Positions 53,001 through 61,601 of a stretch of DNA of 64,000 bases are shown piece by piece (position 1 is the stretch's first letter; each line of letters starts with the position of its first letter). Source of the stretch: Paenibacillus endophyticus (GTDB lineage: Bacteria; Bacillota; Bacilli; Paenibacillales; Paenibacillaceae); NCBI RefSeq assembly GCF_014192395.1, contig NZ_JACHXW010000003.1, positions 239,054-303,053 on the forward strand. Reading direction: 5' to 3'. The notes beneath the pieces are model-generated. The model was not told where the DNA came from. It saw only the letters and a program-made list of their open reading frames with translations, and made no database searches. The position numbers were made by a program, and so were the translations under genes.

Positions 53001-56000
53001 GGATCATCGATTTCCGAGCCGGTCAGTATTCCCGTCTTTCAGCCAATCATTAGCCTTGCCAAATCCGCTAGTACGGCTAGCGCCACTGTCGGCGATACGT
53101 ACACCTATACGATTAACGTAACCAATAGCGGCAATGCCGCGGCGAACGTTGTATTGACAGATAATATCCCGGCAGGCTCAGCCTTTGATACGAACAGCGT
53201 CTTGATCAATTCGGTTCCTTATCCCGGTCTCAGCCCGTCAGACGGCATTCCAATCGGCACCGTGCCTGCCGGAGCCACGTTCGAGGTCAGCTTTGTCGTT
53301 ACGGTGATTTCGCTGCCGACTCCCCAGTTTCTCGTGAATCAGGCAAGTGCGGCATTCGACTATTTGCTCCCTGACGGAAGGCAAATATTCGGGAATTCAC
53401 TTTCGAACAGTGTTTCCATCCCGGTCTCACCGCCGAACGTATCCGTTGTGAAATCGTTACTTCCAACCGCTGTAGTCGTTGGCGATTCTTTCATCTATAC
53501 TTCAGTCGTTACCAACAACGGTATCGCTCCGGTCAACAATGTTATTCTTAATGATCCGCTCGCCTCGAATCTAGCCTTCGTCAGCGGAACGGTAAGCGTT
53601 AATGGCACTCCCCGGGCGGATGCATCGCCATCCTCCGGCATTCCAATCGGTACCTTGGCTCAGGGCGCCTCGGCTACCGTAACATTCGAGGTGAGCGTAA
53701 CGATGGCGGTACCATCACAGATTACGAACCAATCAACAGTAAGTTTTACATCGGGCGCGTTCTCGGCCTCTTCCTCATCCAACACGACGACCACACCGGT
53801 CACGCAGCCGCAAATCAGCTTGGTGCTCAGCGCCAATACGGCGAACGCAACGCTCGGAGACACGGTTACTTACACCGTTCTTGTGAGCAATACTGGGAAT
53901 GTCGAGGCGCTTCTGAACTTAACTGACCTGCTTCCTCTGGGTACTACATTCTCTGATAATAGCGTAGTGGTCGGAGGCGTTCCGCAGCCTGGAGTCTCGC
54001 CAGTGACCGGCATCAACGTAGGCTCTGTCCCTCCAGGCGCCACTATTCCGGTAACCTATTCAACTATCGTAACGACGCTGCCTAGCCCGCAGTTTCTCGT
54101 TAACCAAGCATCCGCGACGTATACGTATTCGCCTCCTGACGGAAGGCTGCTGAATGGCTCAGCCGTGTCCAATACGCTATCGATTCCCGTATCGGCGCCG
54201 AACGTTGCCGTCGTCAAAAGCACTACAGCCATTGATCTTGCGCTTGGCGATACCATTACTTATTCGGTAGCCATCAGCAATAGCGGAATCGAAACCATCA
54301 ACAACGTCGTATTGACAGATCCCCTTCCGGACGGGGCTGCATTCGTGTCAGGCAGTGTGACGGTTAACGGGACGCCTGTACCGGGAAGCCCTGTCAACGG
54401 AATATCTCTCGGTTCCATTATCGCTTCAGCTACGGTAACCGTCACTTTCCAGTTGAGCGTCATCTCTATTCCCGCTTCCGGCCAGCTCGGCAACCAAGCG
54501 AACGTCACGTTTACATCGGGCGTATTCTCGGGAAATACGATTTCCAATCTCGTCAACACGCCAGTCTACCAACCGATCATTTCTTTTGCCAAAAGCGCGA
54601 GTTCCATTAACGCCACGGTCGGCGATACGGTCAGCTACACGATAAACGTCAGCAATACAGGCAATTATCCCGGTACTGTTACGGTGACGGACAATATCCC
54701 GGCAGGAACAATTTTCGTGGCCAACAGCGTTCTCGTCGGAGGTGCGCCGCAGCCTGGAGCAGACCCTGTTTCTGGTATCGCGGTTGGATCGGTAGCGCCG
54801 AATACAACCGTTCCGGTCGTATTCTCGGTAATCGTCGATTCGCTGCCGAATCCGCAGCAGCTCTCGAACCAAGCGAATGGAACCTTCGCCTTCACGCTGC
54901 CAAGCGGCCGGCCGCTCAGCGGCAGCGGCAGCTCGAATACGGTTGTTATTTCCGTATCGGCGCCTAACGTCAGCGTAACGAAAAGCACATTATCAACGTC
55001 CGTCGCCGTCGGTGACGTCGTTACTTATTCCATCGCCATTCTTAACAGCGGCATTGCCGCCGTCAATAATGTCATATTCACCGATCCTTTGCCTGTCGGC
55101 AGTGCTTTGGTTCCCGGCAGCGTGCTAGTCGACAACGTAGCCCGACCAACTGCCAACCCGGCGACCGGCGTGGCCATTGGCACGATAGCTCAGGGCCAAA
55201 CCGTAATCGTTAGCTTCAACGTAACCGTCATCTCGCTGCCGAATCCTGCTGAGCTTAGCAACCGATCTTCGGTCAGCTTTACATCAGGCGTGTTCTCCGG
55301 CGTCACGTTCTCCAATACTGTCATCGTTCCCGTTTATCAACCTATTCTGACTGGCACAAAGAGTGCAAATACCATCAATGCAACGATAGGCGACACCGTC
55401 GTTTATACCATTCTTGTGCAAAACACCGGGAATTATCCAGGCAACGTAACGCTGACCGATACGATTCCGGCAGGCACAAGCTTCGTCACGAACAGCGTCA
55501 TCGTCAACGGCCAGCTGCTGCCTGGCGCGGATCCTGCTTCGGGCATCGTACTAGGCGCTGTATCTGCTCCGACCTCCGTCATGTTCTCGGTAGTCGTCAA
55601 TGCTTTGCCGCCTTCCCAGCAGCTCGTCAACCAAGCTTCCGCGACATATTCCTTCACGTTGCCGGACGGGCGGACTTTGAACGGAGCTTTCAATACGAAT
55701 ACGCTATCGATTCCGGTATCAGCGCCTAACGTGGCAGCTGTCAAAAGCACGACCGTTATTGATGCTGTCGTTGGCGATACCGTGACATATCGCATTGCTG
55801 TAACGAACAGCGGAATCGTGAATATTAATAACGTGCTCCTTGTCGATCCGATCCCGGCCGGCGCAGCCTTCGTCGCAGGAACCGTTGTCGTCGACGGCAC
55901 GCCTAGGCCTGCTGCAGACCCGACTGTCGGAATCTCTATCGGGACGATCGCGCCTAGCGTAACCGTCCTGATCGATTTCAACATACTCGTGACTTCACTC

Positions 56001-56777
56001 CCGAGCCCGGCCACGCTGAGCAACAGAGCGACAATCAGCTTTACTTCAGGCGCATTCTCAGGTAATACTTTCTCCAACACGCTTGTAACGCCTGTCTATC
56101 AACCGATTCTGGCGCTTCTCAAAACGGCCAATACTTCGAATGCAACGGTCGGCGATACGATTACCTACTCCCTAACGCTTACGAATACAGGCAATATCGA
56201 TGCCCAAGCAACCGTATTCGATACGATACCAACCGGCGCGGCTTTCATACCTAACAGCGTACTCATCAACGGCGTCCCGCAGCCGGGCATTGATCCCTCG
56301 ACCGGCATACCTGTGGGAACCGTTCCTGCCGGCGGATCAATCAGCGTGTTGATCACTCTTGAGGTAACCGTCGATGCACTGCCTTCTCCGCAGCAGCTTA
56401 TCAACCAAGCTTCGGCTAATTTCTCCTATTCGCCGCCTGATGGCCGTTTGCTGACGGGTACGATATTGTCCAACGTCTTGTCGATTCCGGTTTCTTCACC
56501 GAATGTAACGGCTGTGAAGAGCGCATCGGTCATTGATGCCGTAGTTGGCGATACGATTCTATACACGATCGTCGTAACCAATAACGGCATCGCACCGGTC
56601 AACAATGTCATTCTCGTCGATCCCGTACCAGTGGGAACCGTATTTACGGCCGGCAGCGTGCTCGTGAACTTTTCGCCAGTGCCTGCAGCTAACCCAAATT
56701 CCGGCATCTCAGTCGGTACGATTGCCGCAGGTGCCAGCTCAACGGTTAGCTTCGAAGTGGTGGTCGTCACGATATGA
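50070..56777 (+). CDS. Giant DUF11-repeat protein, N-terminal part (frameshifted)
   Basis: The 2235-residue frame has an N-terminal globular region (about 1-345) beginning PLVVRATFNATGAITFTGNALGLSR, then fifteen DUF11 beta-sandwich repeats of about 126-132 residues. Repeats 2-15 alternate between type A (KSANTxNATVGD...NTGN...LPDGR) and type B (KSxxVIDAVVGD...NSGIxxINNV...FTSGAFSG). There is no signal peptide, membrane helix or LPXTG motif. The frame ends at TGA 56775-56777, where the next frame takes over at overlapping ATG 56774. The annotated GTG start sits inside AAGGGGGTGA; ATA at 50079 is an alternative start. Function unknown; a spore-surface or secreted fibre is plausible. Confidence 0.8.
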   Translation: MNPIPLVVRATFNATGAITFTGNALGLSRSETAGVPGTSDSIGAFTTTNTAVRFGTYPFGTTSNYLVNSAAAELVLPVGSTILYAELIWGGSYINGSVNLSAAINNPVTFITPAATASVSPDAATSNTFDLGGGAFGYVRSANVTSLVQAGMAGTYSTGSVVGTIVIPGDSTANHAGWTLAVIYQNPALPFRNMSLRAGAVLVQSTSGPVNTTITGFATPISGALGGRALFSAQEGDANRTGDQALFGPTAATLVALSGTNNFANNFFASQINNNAGALNTTGTFGNRNQTNGAPGSNIVGGRQGWDITNVDISARLTNNQSSAVLSLTTSGDAYVLNANAIQVDINAPIINVVLSENATGPTIGDVITFTVTVSNSGTANAASVVLTDTLPPGVTFVPGSVVVGGVPKPTFDIRTGAPLGSLNLASSITVTYQAVVTSLPASAQISSTANAAFTFQSVAGGPIITGVIPSNTVTVPVYAPNLSMVKSANTQNATVGDQVTYTLQVSNTGSNAATVTLSDNIPAGTTYIPNSFRVNGVIVPGANPPAGVAIGSVAAGGASTVTFQVQVNSLPSPPQLVNQATASFSYQIPDGRIFTGSFASNTITIPVRLPNVTSVKSASFVDIAVGESMTYTVVVTNSGIAAITNVILTDAIPAGASFVAGSVVVGGTARPTANPSSGISIGAIPPSSSVTVTFAITAVTVPALGSFANQASISYNSGSITSLSLSNSIATPVYQPIIGITKSGSPTSATVGQIVTYSFIVNNTGNLAAQTTLTDNIPTGTSFVPNSVVVNGISRPGESPVTGIVLGSIVPAGSSLVLFQVALNTLPSPPTLVNQGTASFSYQLPSGRALNGSSLSNTTTLTAQAPNVSITKSASNTAAAIGDIIIYTVIVTNNSIVPVSNVIVSDDIPSGTAFVAGSTTINGAPSSANPGVGISLGTISPSASVTIMFQLAAVSLPNPAAYTNRAGVAYTSGAFTGSSISEPVSIPVFQPIISLAKSASTASATVGDTYTYTINVTNSGNAAANVVLTDNIPAGSAFDTNSVLINSVPYPGLSPSDGIPIGTVPAGATFEVSFVVTVISLPTPQFLVNQASAAFDYLLPDGRQIFGNSLSNSVSIPVSPPNVSVVKSLLPTAVVVGDSFIYTSVVTNNGIAPVNNVILNDPLASNLAFVSGTVSVNGTPRADASPSSGIPIGTLAQGASATVTFEVSVTMAVPSQITNQSTVSFTSGAFSASSSSNTTTTPVTQPQISLVLSANTANATLGDTVTYTVLVSNTGNVEALLNLTDLLPLGTTFSDNSVVVGGVPQPGVSPVTGINVGSVPPGATIPVTYSTIVTTLPSPQFLVNQASATYTYSPPDGRLLNGSAVSNTLSIPVSAPNVAVVKSTTAIDLALGDTITYSVAISNSGIETINNVVLTDPLPDGAAFVSGSVTVNGTPVPGSPVNGISLGSIIASATVTVTFQLSVISIPASGQLGNQANVTFTSGVFSGNTISNLVNTPVYQPIISFAKSASSINATVGDTVSYTINVSNTGNYPGTVTVTDNIPAGTIFVANSVLVGGAPQPGADPVSGIAVGSVAPNTTVPVVFSVIVDSLPNPQQLSNQANGTFAFTLPSGRPLSGSGSSNTVVISVSAPNVSVTKSTLSTSVAVGDVVTYSIAILNSGIAAVNNVIFTDPLPVGSALVPGSVLVDNVARPTANPATGVAIGTIAQGQTVIVSFNVTVISLPNPAELSNRSSVSFTSGVFSGVTFSNTVIVPVYQPILTGTKSANTINATIGDTVVYTILVQNTGNYPGNVTLTDTIPAGTSFVTNSVIVNGQLLPGADPASGIVLGAVSAPTSVMFSVVVNALPPSQQLVNQASATYSFTLPDGRTLNGAFNTNTLSIPVSAPNVAAVKSTTVIDAVVGDTVTYRIAVTNSGIVNINNVLLVDPIPAGAAFVAGTVVVDGTPRPAADPTVGISIGTIAPSVTVLIDFNILVTSLPSPATLSNRATISFTSGAFSGNTFSNTLVTPVYQPILALLKTANTSNATVGDTITYSLTLTNTGNIDAQATVFDTIPTGAAFIPNSVLINGVPQPGIDPSTGIPVGTVPAGGSISVLITLEVTVDALPSPQQLINQASANFSYSPPDGRLLTGTILSNVLSIPVSSPNVTAVKSASVIDAVVGDTILYTIVVTNNGIAPVNNVILVDPVPVGTVFTAGSVLVNFSPVPAANPNSGISVGTIAAGASSTVSFEVVVVTI

Positions 56778-58435
56778 GTCCGTCACCTGCCGGCAACCCA
56801 ATGCTTCAAAATCAGTCCTTCGTGCAATTTGCATCCGGAAGCGTCGAGCTTGTCACTTACTCGAATACGGTTAATACCGCGCTAATCGGTACGCAAGTTG
56901 CCATTGTCAAACGTGCTTTCGAGAGTGAAGCACTGCTCGGCAGCACGATTACGTATGAGCTGCTTCTGACTAACAACGGAAATGTGACAGGAACCGTAAC
57001 CCTAACCGACAAGCTTCCGGAAGGGACCGCCTTCGTTGCAAACAGCGTGCTGCTGAACGGCGCTCCTGCTCCCGGAGCGAATCCGGACATCGGCATCGCT
57101 GTCGGAAACTTGGCGCCCTTAGCTTCTGCTCGCGTCGTATTCCAGCTTATCGTCGTGTCGATTCCAGCCACGCTGCAGCTGGTTAACCAAGCCCGGGCTG
57201 ATGCGGTTTTCCAAACAGCGGAAGGGCGTTCAATAACGAGCAGTACGTACTCCAATACGCTCGTTACGCCCGTCAATGCCCTTTCCCTGTACGCACGCCT
57301 CCGGGCAAGCACGAACCAAACGTTCGTTTCCGATTATGTCACCTATGAGCTAACCGTCGTGAACGACGGAAATCTCAGCCTTAGAGATGCCTTTGCTTTT
57401 ATCAACCTGCCTGTCGGGGTACTTTTTGTCCCCGGCAGCGTTACGATAAACGGAATTATTACACCGGGAGCCGATCCAAGATCAGGCTTTCCACTCGGTA
57501 CCTTACGGCCGAATTCGACCGTCATCGTCACGTACCGTACGCAAACCACCGATCAAACCGAATATGTATCGATTAGCCAAGCTACAATCCGCTACCTGCT
57601 TAACGGTGCGCAGACCTATACGGAATCGAACGAAGTTTCCGTCATTCTCATCAAGCCGGAGATCCTGATTAACAAGCAGGTCGACCAAACCATCGCCGTG
57701 CCTGGCGATATCTTGCTCTATTCGGTAGCCATTAGGAACGCCCAGACGACCGCAGTCGATGCCGTTCTCGAGGATATTCTGCCTGCAGGCATATTATTTA
57801 TGGCAAACAGCCTGAAACTGAACGGCATTCCACAGCCTGGCGCTTCATTCGAAGATGGCGTGAATCTCGGTACGCTGCTCGGAAATTCTCAAACCATCGT
57901 TACCTTTGCAGCCAAAATACCGCTGCAGCTCGCATCTACCGCTCCCTTGATCAATTCGGCAAAGGTCGCCTATACGTTTCGCCTTGCAGATGGCAGGGTC
58001 GTAGGCAATACCAGCCTTTCGAACACGGTCGCTACGGCCGTAGCTGCACCTGTCATCCAACTGACTGGCAGCGTAATGCCGCCTGTGGTTGAGTATGGCG
58101 ATACGATAACCGTTCGCTCTGTCCTCATGAACAAAGGCAATTTAGCTGCTGTCGTCTACTTCACAAGCGACTTTCCTTTCGGCGTCGATCTGCTGCCACG
58201 AACCTATCGCGTAGACGGCGCCCGCTTAGGCCCGGAAGCTTATGACGGCAACCGAACTTGGTATCTCGGCAGCGTTCCGCCTGGCGCAAGCCTGCAGATC
58301 GTATACTCGGCAATTGTTACCGACGCGATTCTCTCCGATGATGTGATTGGTTATGTAAGAGCGCGCTTCACGTATGACGCAGGCGGAAGAAGCTTTAGCG
58401 GGGAGGCAAGCTCCAATGTACTCGAGGTTACCGTA
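51120..58435 (+). repeat. Array of 19 DUF11 repeat units in coding sequence
   Basis: Nineteen units of about 126-132 codons each follow the N-terminal region; fifteen lie before the frameshift and four after. Units 2-15 form seven A-B pairs (about 770 bp each), while the last three (17-19) have diverged and lost the pattern. The layout implies that a two-domain block was duplicated repeatedly. Confidence 0.8.
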
Positions 58436-58453
58436 ACCGGTGATGACGAATAG
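56774..58453 (+). CDS. Giant DUF11-repeat protein, C-terminal part
   Basis: This frame continues the previous protein. Its first residues (MSPSPAGNPMLQNQSFVQFASG) complete the last strand of the fifteenth repeat, which the first frame leaves unfinished at VVVVTI. Units 16-19 follow; the last ends SSNVLEVTV and then GDDE. No cell-wall anchor or transmembrane segment is present. ATATGAG at the junction could arise from an extra AT; removing two bases restores one 2793-residue protein. The fragment has no ribosome site of its own, so independent translation would need coupling through the ATGA overlap. Confidence 0.75.
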   Translation: MSPSPAGNPMLQNQSFVQFASGSVELVTYSNTVNTALIGTQVAIVKRAFESEALLGSTITYELLLTNNGNVTGTVTLTDKLPEGTAFVANSVLLNGAPAPGANPDIGIAVGNLAPLASARVVFQLIVVSIPATLQLVNQARADAVFQTAEGRSITSSTYSNTLVTPVNALSLYARLRASTNQTFVSDYVTYELTVVNDGNLSLRDAFAFINLPVGVLFVPGSVTINGIITPGADPRSGFPLGTLRPNSTVIVTYRTQTTDQTEYVSISQATIRYLLNGAQTYTESNEVSVILIKPEILINKQVDQTIAVPGDILLYSVAIRNAQTTAVDAVLEDILPAGILFMANSLKLNGIPQPGASFEDGVNLGTLLGNSQTIVTFAAKIPLQLASTAPLINSAKVAYTFRLADGRVVGNTSLSNTVATAVAAPVIQLTGSVMPPVVEYGDTITVRSVLMNKGNLAAVVYFTSDFPFGVDLLPRTYRVDGARLGPEAYDGNRTWYLGSVPPGASLQIVYSAIVTDAILSDDVIGYVRARFTYDAGGRSFSGEASSNVLEVTVTGDDE

Positions 58454-58475
58454 CCTATCATGAAACTACAAAAAA

Positions 58476-58514
58476 AATAGAAAGTCCCTTCTATTGAGAA
58501 AGGACTTTCTATTT
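58476..58514. terminator. Bidirectional rho-independent terminator
   Basis: AATAGAAAGTCC pairs perfectly with GGACTTTCTATT, with A and T runs on both sides. Confidence 0.88.
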
Positions 58515-58856
58515 TACATTTAGGTTGTTTTGATTGCTGAAATCCGGGTAAAGCTCTTTATTCAGTTTGGAAGTTTCTTCATAAACTTTCTCCAGCAGAG
58601 ATTCACCGTTTACCGACTTCCTAGATTTTAAATTTTCGAATTGAGCTATCAAATTCCCCTTTTGTTCCAAAGAATACAGTACATGCTGGACCATGGGGTC
58701 TGTTGAATCTTTTTTGTCTTCATAATGGGCGCTATGGATGAGATACAAGTCTTTGTAACCTGCAAAAACTTCTGCAAATTCTTCCAGGTCACTTTTTGGA
58801 TTTAATTCCAGTTCTAAGTAACCAGTTGAGGTGTGGTGCCCAACAATTTTTTGCAA
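58509..58856 (-). CDS. Hypothetical protein, possibly 5'-truncated
   Basis: The 115-residue hydrophilic frame (GHHTSTGYLELELNPKSDL...) has no membrane segment and no domain I recognise. Its start is a TTG without a good ribosome site, and no better start exists upstream before a stop. The base composition (AT-rich) differs from its neighbours. It may be the tail of a larger gene lost by rearrangement, or a small transferred gene. The C-terminus overlaps the terminator shared with the DUF11 gene. Confidence 0.4.
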   Translation of the reverse strand: MQKIVGHHTSTGYLELELNPKSDLEEFAEVFAGYKDLYLIHSAHYEDKKDSTDPMVQHVLYSLEQKGNLIAQFENLKSRKSVNGESLLEKVYEETSKLNKELYPDFSNQNNLNVK

Positions 58857-58946
58857 GAGTCAAGTTTTAATATGCTTGCGACCAAATATGTATTTTGCCA
58901 AAAATTTAAATAAGGGGTAAGCTTCGCTCACCCCAAAGTTCTTCCC

Positions 58947-59813
58947 TTATTGCAATCCCTTCTGCCAAAGCTGCCTCACCAACTGCTTCAGATACAACGC
59001 TTGAGACCACCGGTCTCCAAGCTCCTCCCGCCTAGCGCCCGCCTCATCTCTTGTAATCGCGTAAGGTGCCGGTCCCAGCTCGATAACAACGGGGAAGCGG
59101 TCACTCTCCCTTCGCTCTGCTGCCCGCCACTGATCCATGGCTTCTTCCCACCATCTTGCAAAATGGGGTAGCATCGGGTGCTCGCCTGCTTCGCCTGGAT
59201 CGATCTGAACCTGCTCGCCGTTTGATATCCGCGTGTGGATACTGCCTGCGTGCGGCAGCAGGCTTTGCAGCATCTCTTCCGCCTCCGAGGAAATGGTATG
59301 CAGCTCGCCAGCCACCACATAATGCGAGTAATCGATTGTAAGCCGAAGCTCCGGAAGCGCTTCAAGAAATTGCCGGGTACGGATCAAATCCTGGGTGATG
59401 GTGCCGCGATGTGTCTCTATGAAGATCGGAATCCCTGCATGCCTAGATAGCGCATCAATTCCAGACAGAAGCTCCAGTGCCTGTTCTCCGGTAAGGAAGG
59501 GCTTCATCACTTGGACATTTATATAGTCCACACTGCCGAATTGGATGGCTTTCTCAATAAAAGCCGACATGTCCGCAGTGGACGCAGGGTATGCGTTTAC
59601 GCTGAAGGACAAGCCGTATTGCTCAAGCTTTTCCTTCCATAATTGGCTGTCATCCGAGGAAGGAACGAAAGCATTTATGCCGTCAAAGCCATTTTCCGCG
59701 ATTCGTTTAATCTTCTCCTCTGTCGTTGCCGCGTATCCTGCCGTTCCAGCTAATCCTTCCATCCCCCACCACGACATTTCGACCAGCAGCTTATTCCGCC
59801 AATTGTTCATCAT
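58947..59813 (-). CDS. Sugar-phosphate isomerase/epimerase (xylose-isomerase-like TIM barrel)
   Basis: The 288-residue barrel has the family's acidic and histidine metal ligands: Glu in IPIFIETHRGT (about 132), Asp and His in LTIDYSHYVV (about 165-168), His in SIHTRIS (about 199) and Glu in FPVVIELGPAPY (about 252). It starts inside the stop of the PhyH gene (TAATG), so translation is coupled. Enzymes of this group isomerise or epimerise keto-sugars or inosose. Together with PhyH it suggests a sugar or polyol degradation step. Confidence 0.82.
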   Translation of the reverse strand: MMNNWRNKLLVEMSWWGMEGLAGTAGYAATTEEKIKRIAENGFDGINAFVPSSDDSQLWKEKLEQYGLSFSVNAYPASTADMSAFIEKAIQFGSVDYINVQVMKPFLTGEQALELLSGIDALSRHAGIPIFIETHRGTITQDLIRTRQFLEALPELRLTIDYSHYVVAGELHTISSEAEEMLQSLLPHAGSIHTRISNGEQVQIDPGEAGEHPMLPHFARWWEEAMDQWRAAERRESDRFPVVIELGPAPYAITRDEAGARREELGDRWSQALYLKQLVRQLWQKGLQ

Positions 59814-60622
59814 TAGTGAGGATACGCCATGTCGAATTCAGCGCCGCAAGGCCCTCCGTTCGGATTGATTTCCAAATCGACAGGCGTGCCGTCTTGACGA
59901 AGCAGGGGGCGGTAATGGTTGCTGATATGGGTTGCTGAAGCGTTCGCATAATGGCAAATAAAGGCGCGGCGGAACTGATCCTTCGTCTTGTTGCGGTACG
60001 AGCCATGGATCAAGTTCCCATTGAAAAACAAAACATCGCCTTTGTCCATAATAACCGGCATCGCTTTGTGCTCCTTAGGCGGCTTAACGTAATGGGTCGT
60101 AAATGATTCCGAAGAATCTGCTAGCTCTGGACAGCTTATTTCATGCTCGCTCGTTTTCGGGACGACAAGCAATCCGCCGTTCTCCTCCGTTGCCGCATCG
60201 ATGGCCGTCCAAGCCGCAATGCAGTTGCCCGGCTCAACCTGCAAATAGAAATTGTCCTGATGCAGCGCTTGGCCGCGCGAGCCAGGAGGCTTGTAATAGA
60301 ACATGCTTTGCGCTGCCAGCGCTTCCTCGCCGTACAGCTCGCCAAGTACATTCATCACGGGCTGATGAAGCATAAATTGCTTAGCGACCTCGTCGAAGCG
60401 ATGCGGATGCATGACACGCGGATAACGCTTGAGCGGATCATCAGCGTTCTCGCTCAGATCAGGCTCGAACAAGCCAGGTATCGTTTGATGGCTAATCGCT
60501 TCAAAGCGATCTTCAATGGTACGCACATCCTCCTCCGTGAACAAACCTTTGACGATAAGGTAACCTTCTGTACGAAATTGCTCGCGCTGCTCTTCATTTA
60601 AAGAAATGAACGGATTAGCCAT
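59813..60622 (-). CDS. Phytanoyl-CoA dioxygenase (PhyH) family protein
   Basis: The 269-residue protein is an Fe(II)/2-oxoglutarate oxygenase-like enzyme. The iron facial triad reads His-x-Asp in ALHQDNFYL (about 120-122) and distal His in NLIHGSYRN (about 207), with the 2-oxoglutarate-binding Arg in QFRRAFICHYA (about 219). AGAGGAGAGG precedes the ATG. Its partner is the coupled TIM-barrel gene. Substrates of bacterial PhyH proteins are diverse; hydroxylation of a sugar, polyol or lipid is possible. Confidence 0.85.
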   Translation of the reverse strand: MANPFISLNEEQREQFRTEGYLIVKGLFTEEDVRTIEDRFEAISHQTIPGLFEPDLSENADDPLKRYPRVMHPHRFDEVAKQFMLHQPVMNVLGELYGEEALAAQSMFYYKPPGSRGQALHQDNFYLQVEPGNCIAAWTAIDAATEENGGLLVVPKTSEHEISCPELADSSESFTTHYVKPPKEHKAMPVIMDKGDVLFFNGNLIHGSYRNKTKDQFRRAFICHYANASATHISNHYRPLLRQDGTPVDLEINPNGGPCGAEFDMAYPH

Positions 60623-60755
60623 TATGCCTCTCTCCTCTGATTTTCATTTAATCTTCTTGACATCATCATAAGACTATCGCTATTTTTAAGGAAGCAAGCT
60701 TACTGCTGAAAACTAACGGTATTCTGCTATTTATTATTTCATGGAGGAATGCGCC

Positions 60756-61573
60756 TTGCCTAAATCCCAGCAGACAAGACAAAGTCTGATATAAGCTCCT
60801 CGTACAACAATCTATTCGGCGGACGCCTTGATGAAACGGACACCTACAAGCATCGTAGACCAAGCGGCATGGAGGATTGGCTCCTATTTTTTACGTTGGA
60901 AGGAGAAGGCTACTTGCGGACTGCCGGGGAAGAACAGCTTTGCCAAAGCGGCCAAATCGCGTTTCTCCGTTCCGGCATTCCGCATGAGTACGGAACCTCG
61001 AAGGGCAAACGCTGGCATTTCTACTGGGCTCATTTTCAAAAACTACCTGAAATCGACTACCTGCCGAACCACGAAATCATTATCGCTGACATTCCGGAGG
61101 GTCAGCTCTTCCAGCGAGTAATGCAAACGATTCAGAATGTGCTGACAGATTCAAGAGAGCAGGCAAGCTTCTGGCATATGCTGTGCGAGAATTCGCTGCG
61201 CGAAATAATTCTGCTTGCTGCTCGCCTTCTTGAAAAAAGACTTGACCCTAGAATTGAGCTTGCTCTGCAATATCTATCTCGCAATATGACCCGCTCGATT
61301 CGGCTCGAGGATGTAGCCGGCGCAGCATCACTGTCACTCTCCAGACTATCTCATCTATTCAAACAGGAGACGGGCGGGACGATTATCGAGCATTTGAATC
61401 GACTGCGTCTTCAGCAGGCTGCACTGCTCATGGAGCATATGGGCAGAACCGCAACTGAGGCAGCGCTTGACGTTGGCTTCAACAACTACAATCACTTTGC
61501 CGATTTATTCCGTATCGCCTACGGCCTTAGCCCGAGAGCATACAAAAAAGAAAGGGCTACCCGCGTAGAGTAG
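60756..61573 (+). pseudogene. AraC-family regulator with N-terminal frameshift
   Basis: A TTG at 60756 with GGAGG eight bases upstream opens MPKSQQTRQSLI but meets TAA at 60792. The remainder lies in another frame, which before the ATG at 60869 already encodes SSSYNNLFGGRLDETDTYKHRRPSG, the usual AraC N-terminal strand. Thus a one- or two-base indel near 60780-60793 breaks the start. Downstream the cupin part and the AraC double helix-turn-helix (LEDVAGAASLSLSRLSHLFKQ; AALDVGFNNYNHFADLF) are intact. Translation from 60869 would give 234 residues lacking the first strands. It diverges from the PhyH operon. Confidence 0.7.
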
Positions 61574-61578
61574 CCCTT
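61552..61578. terminator. Terminator between the AraC gene and the aldo/keto reductase gene
   Basis: AAGGGCTAC pairs perfectly with GTAGCCCTT around CCGCGTAGA; it overlaps the AraC stop codon and can serve both convergent genes. Confidence 0.7.
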
Positions 61579-61601
61579 CCATTCTTGCATATACAGCAAG
61601 C

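Noticed and set aside
55433..56080. Long antisense frames opposite the DUF11 gene
   Set aside because: They repeat with the same period as the sense units and have no ribosome sites; they follow from codon bias on the sense strand.
56760..56790. Programmed translational frameshift in the DUF11 gene
   Set aside because: There is no slippery heptamer or evident stimulatory structure at the junction; a simple indel explains it better.
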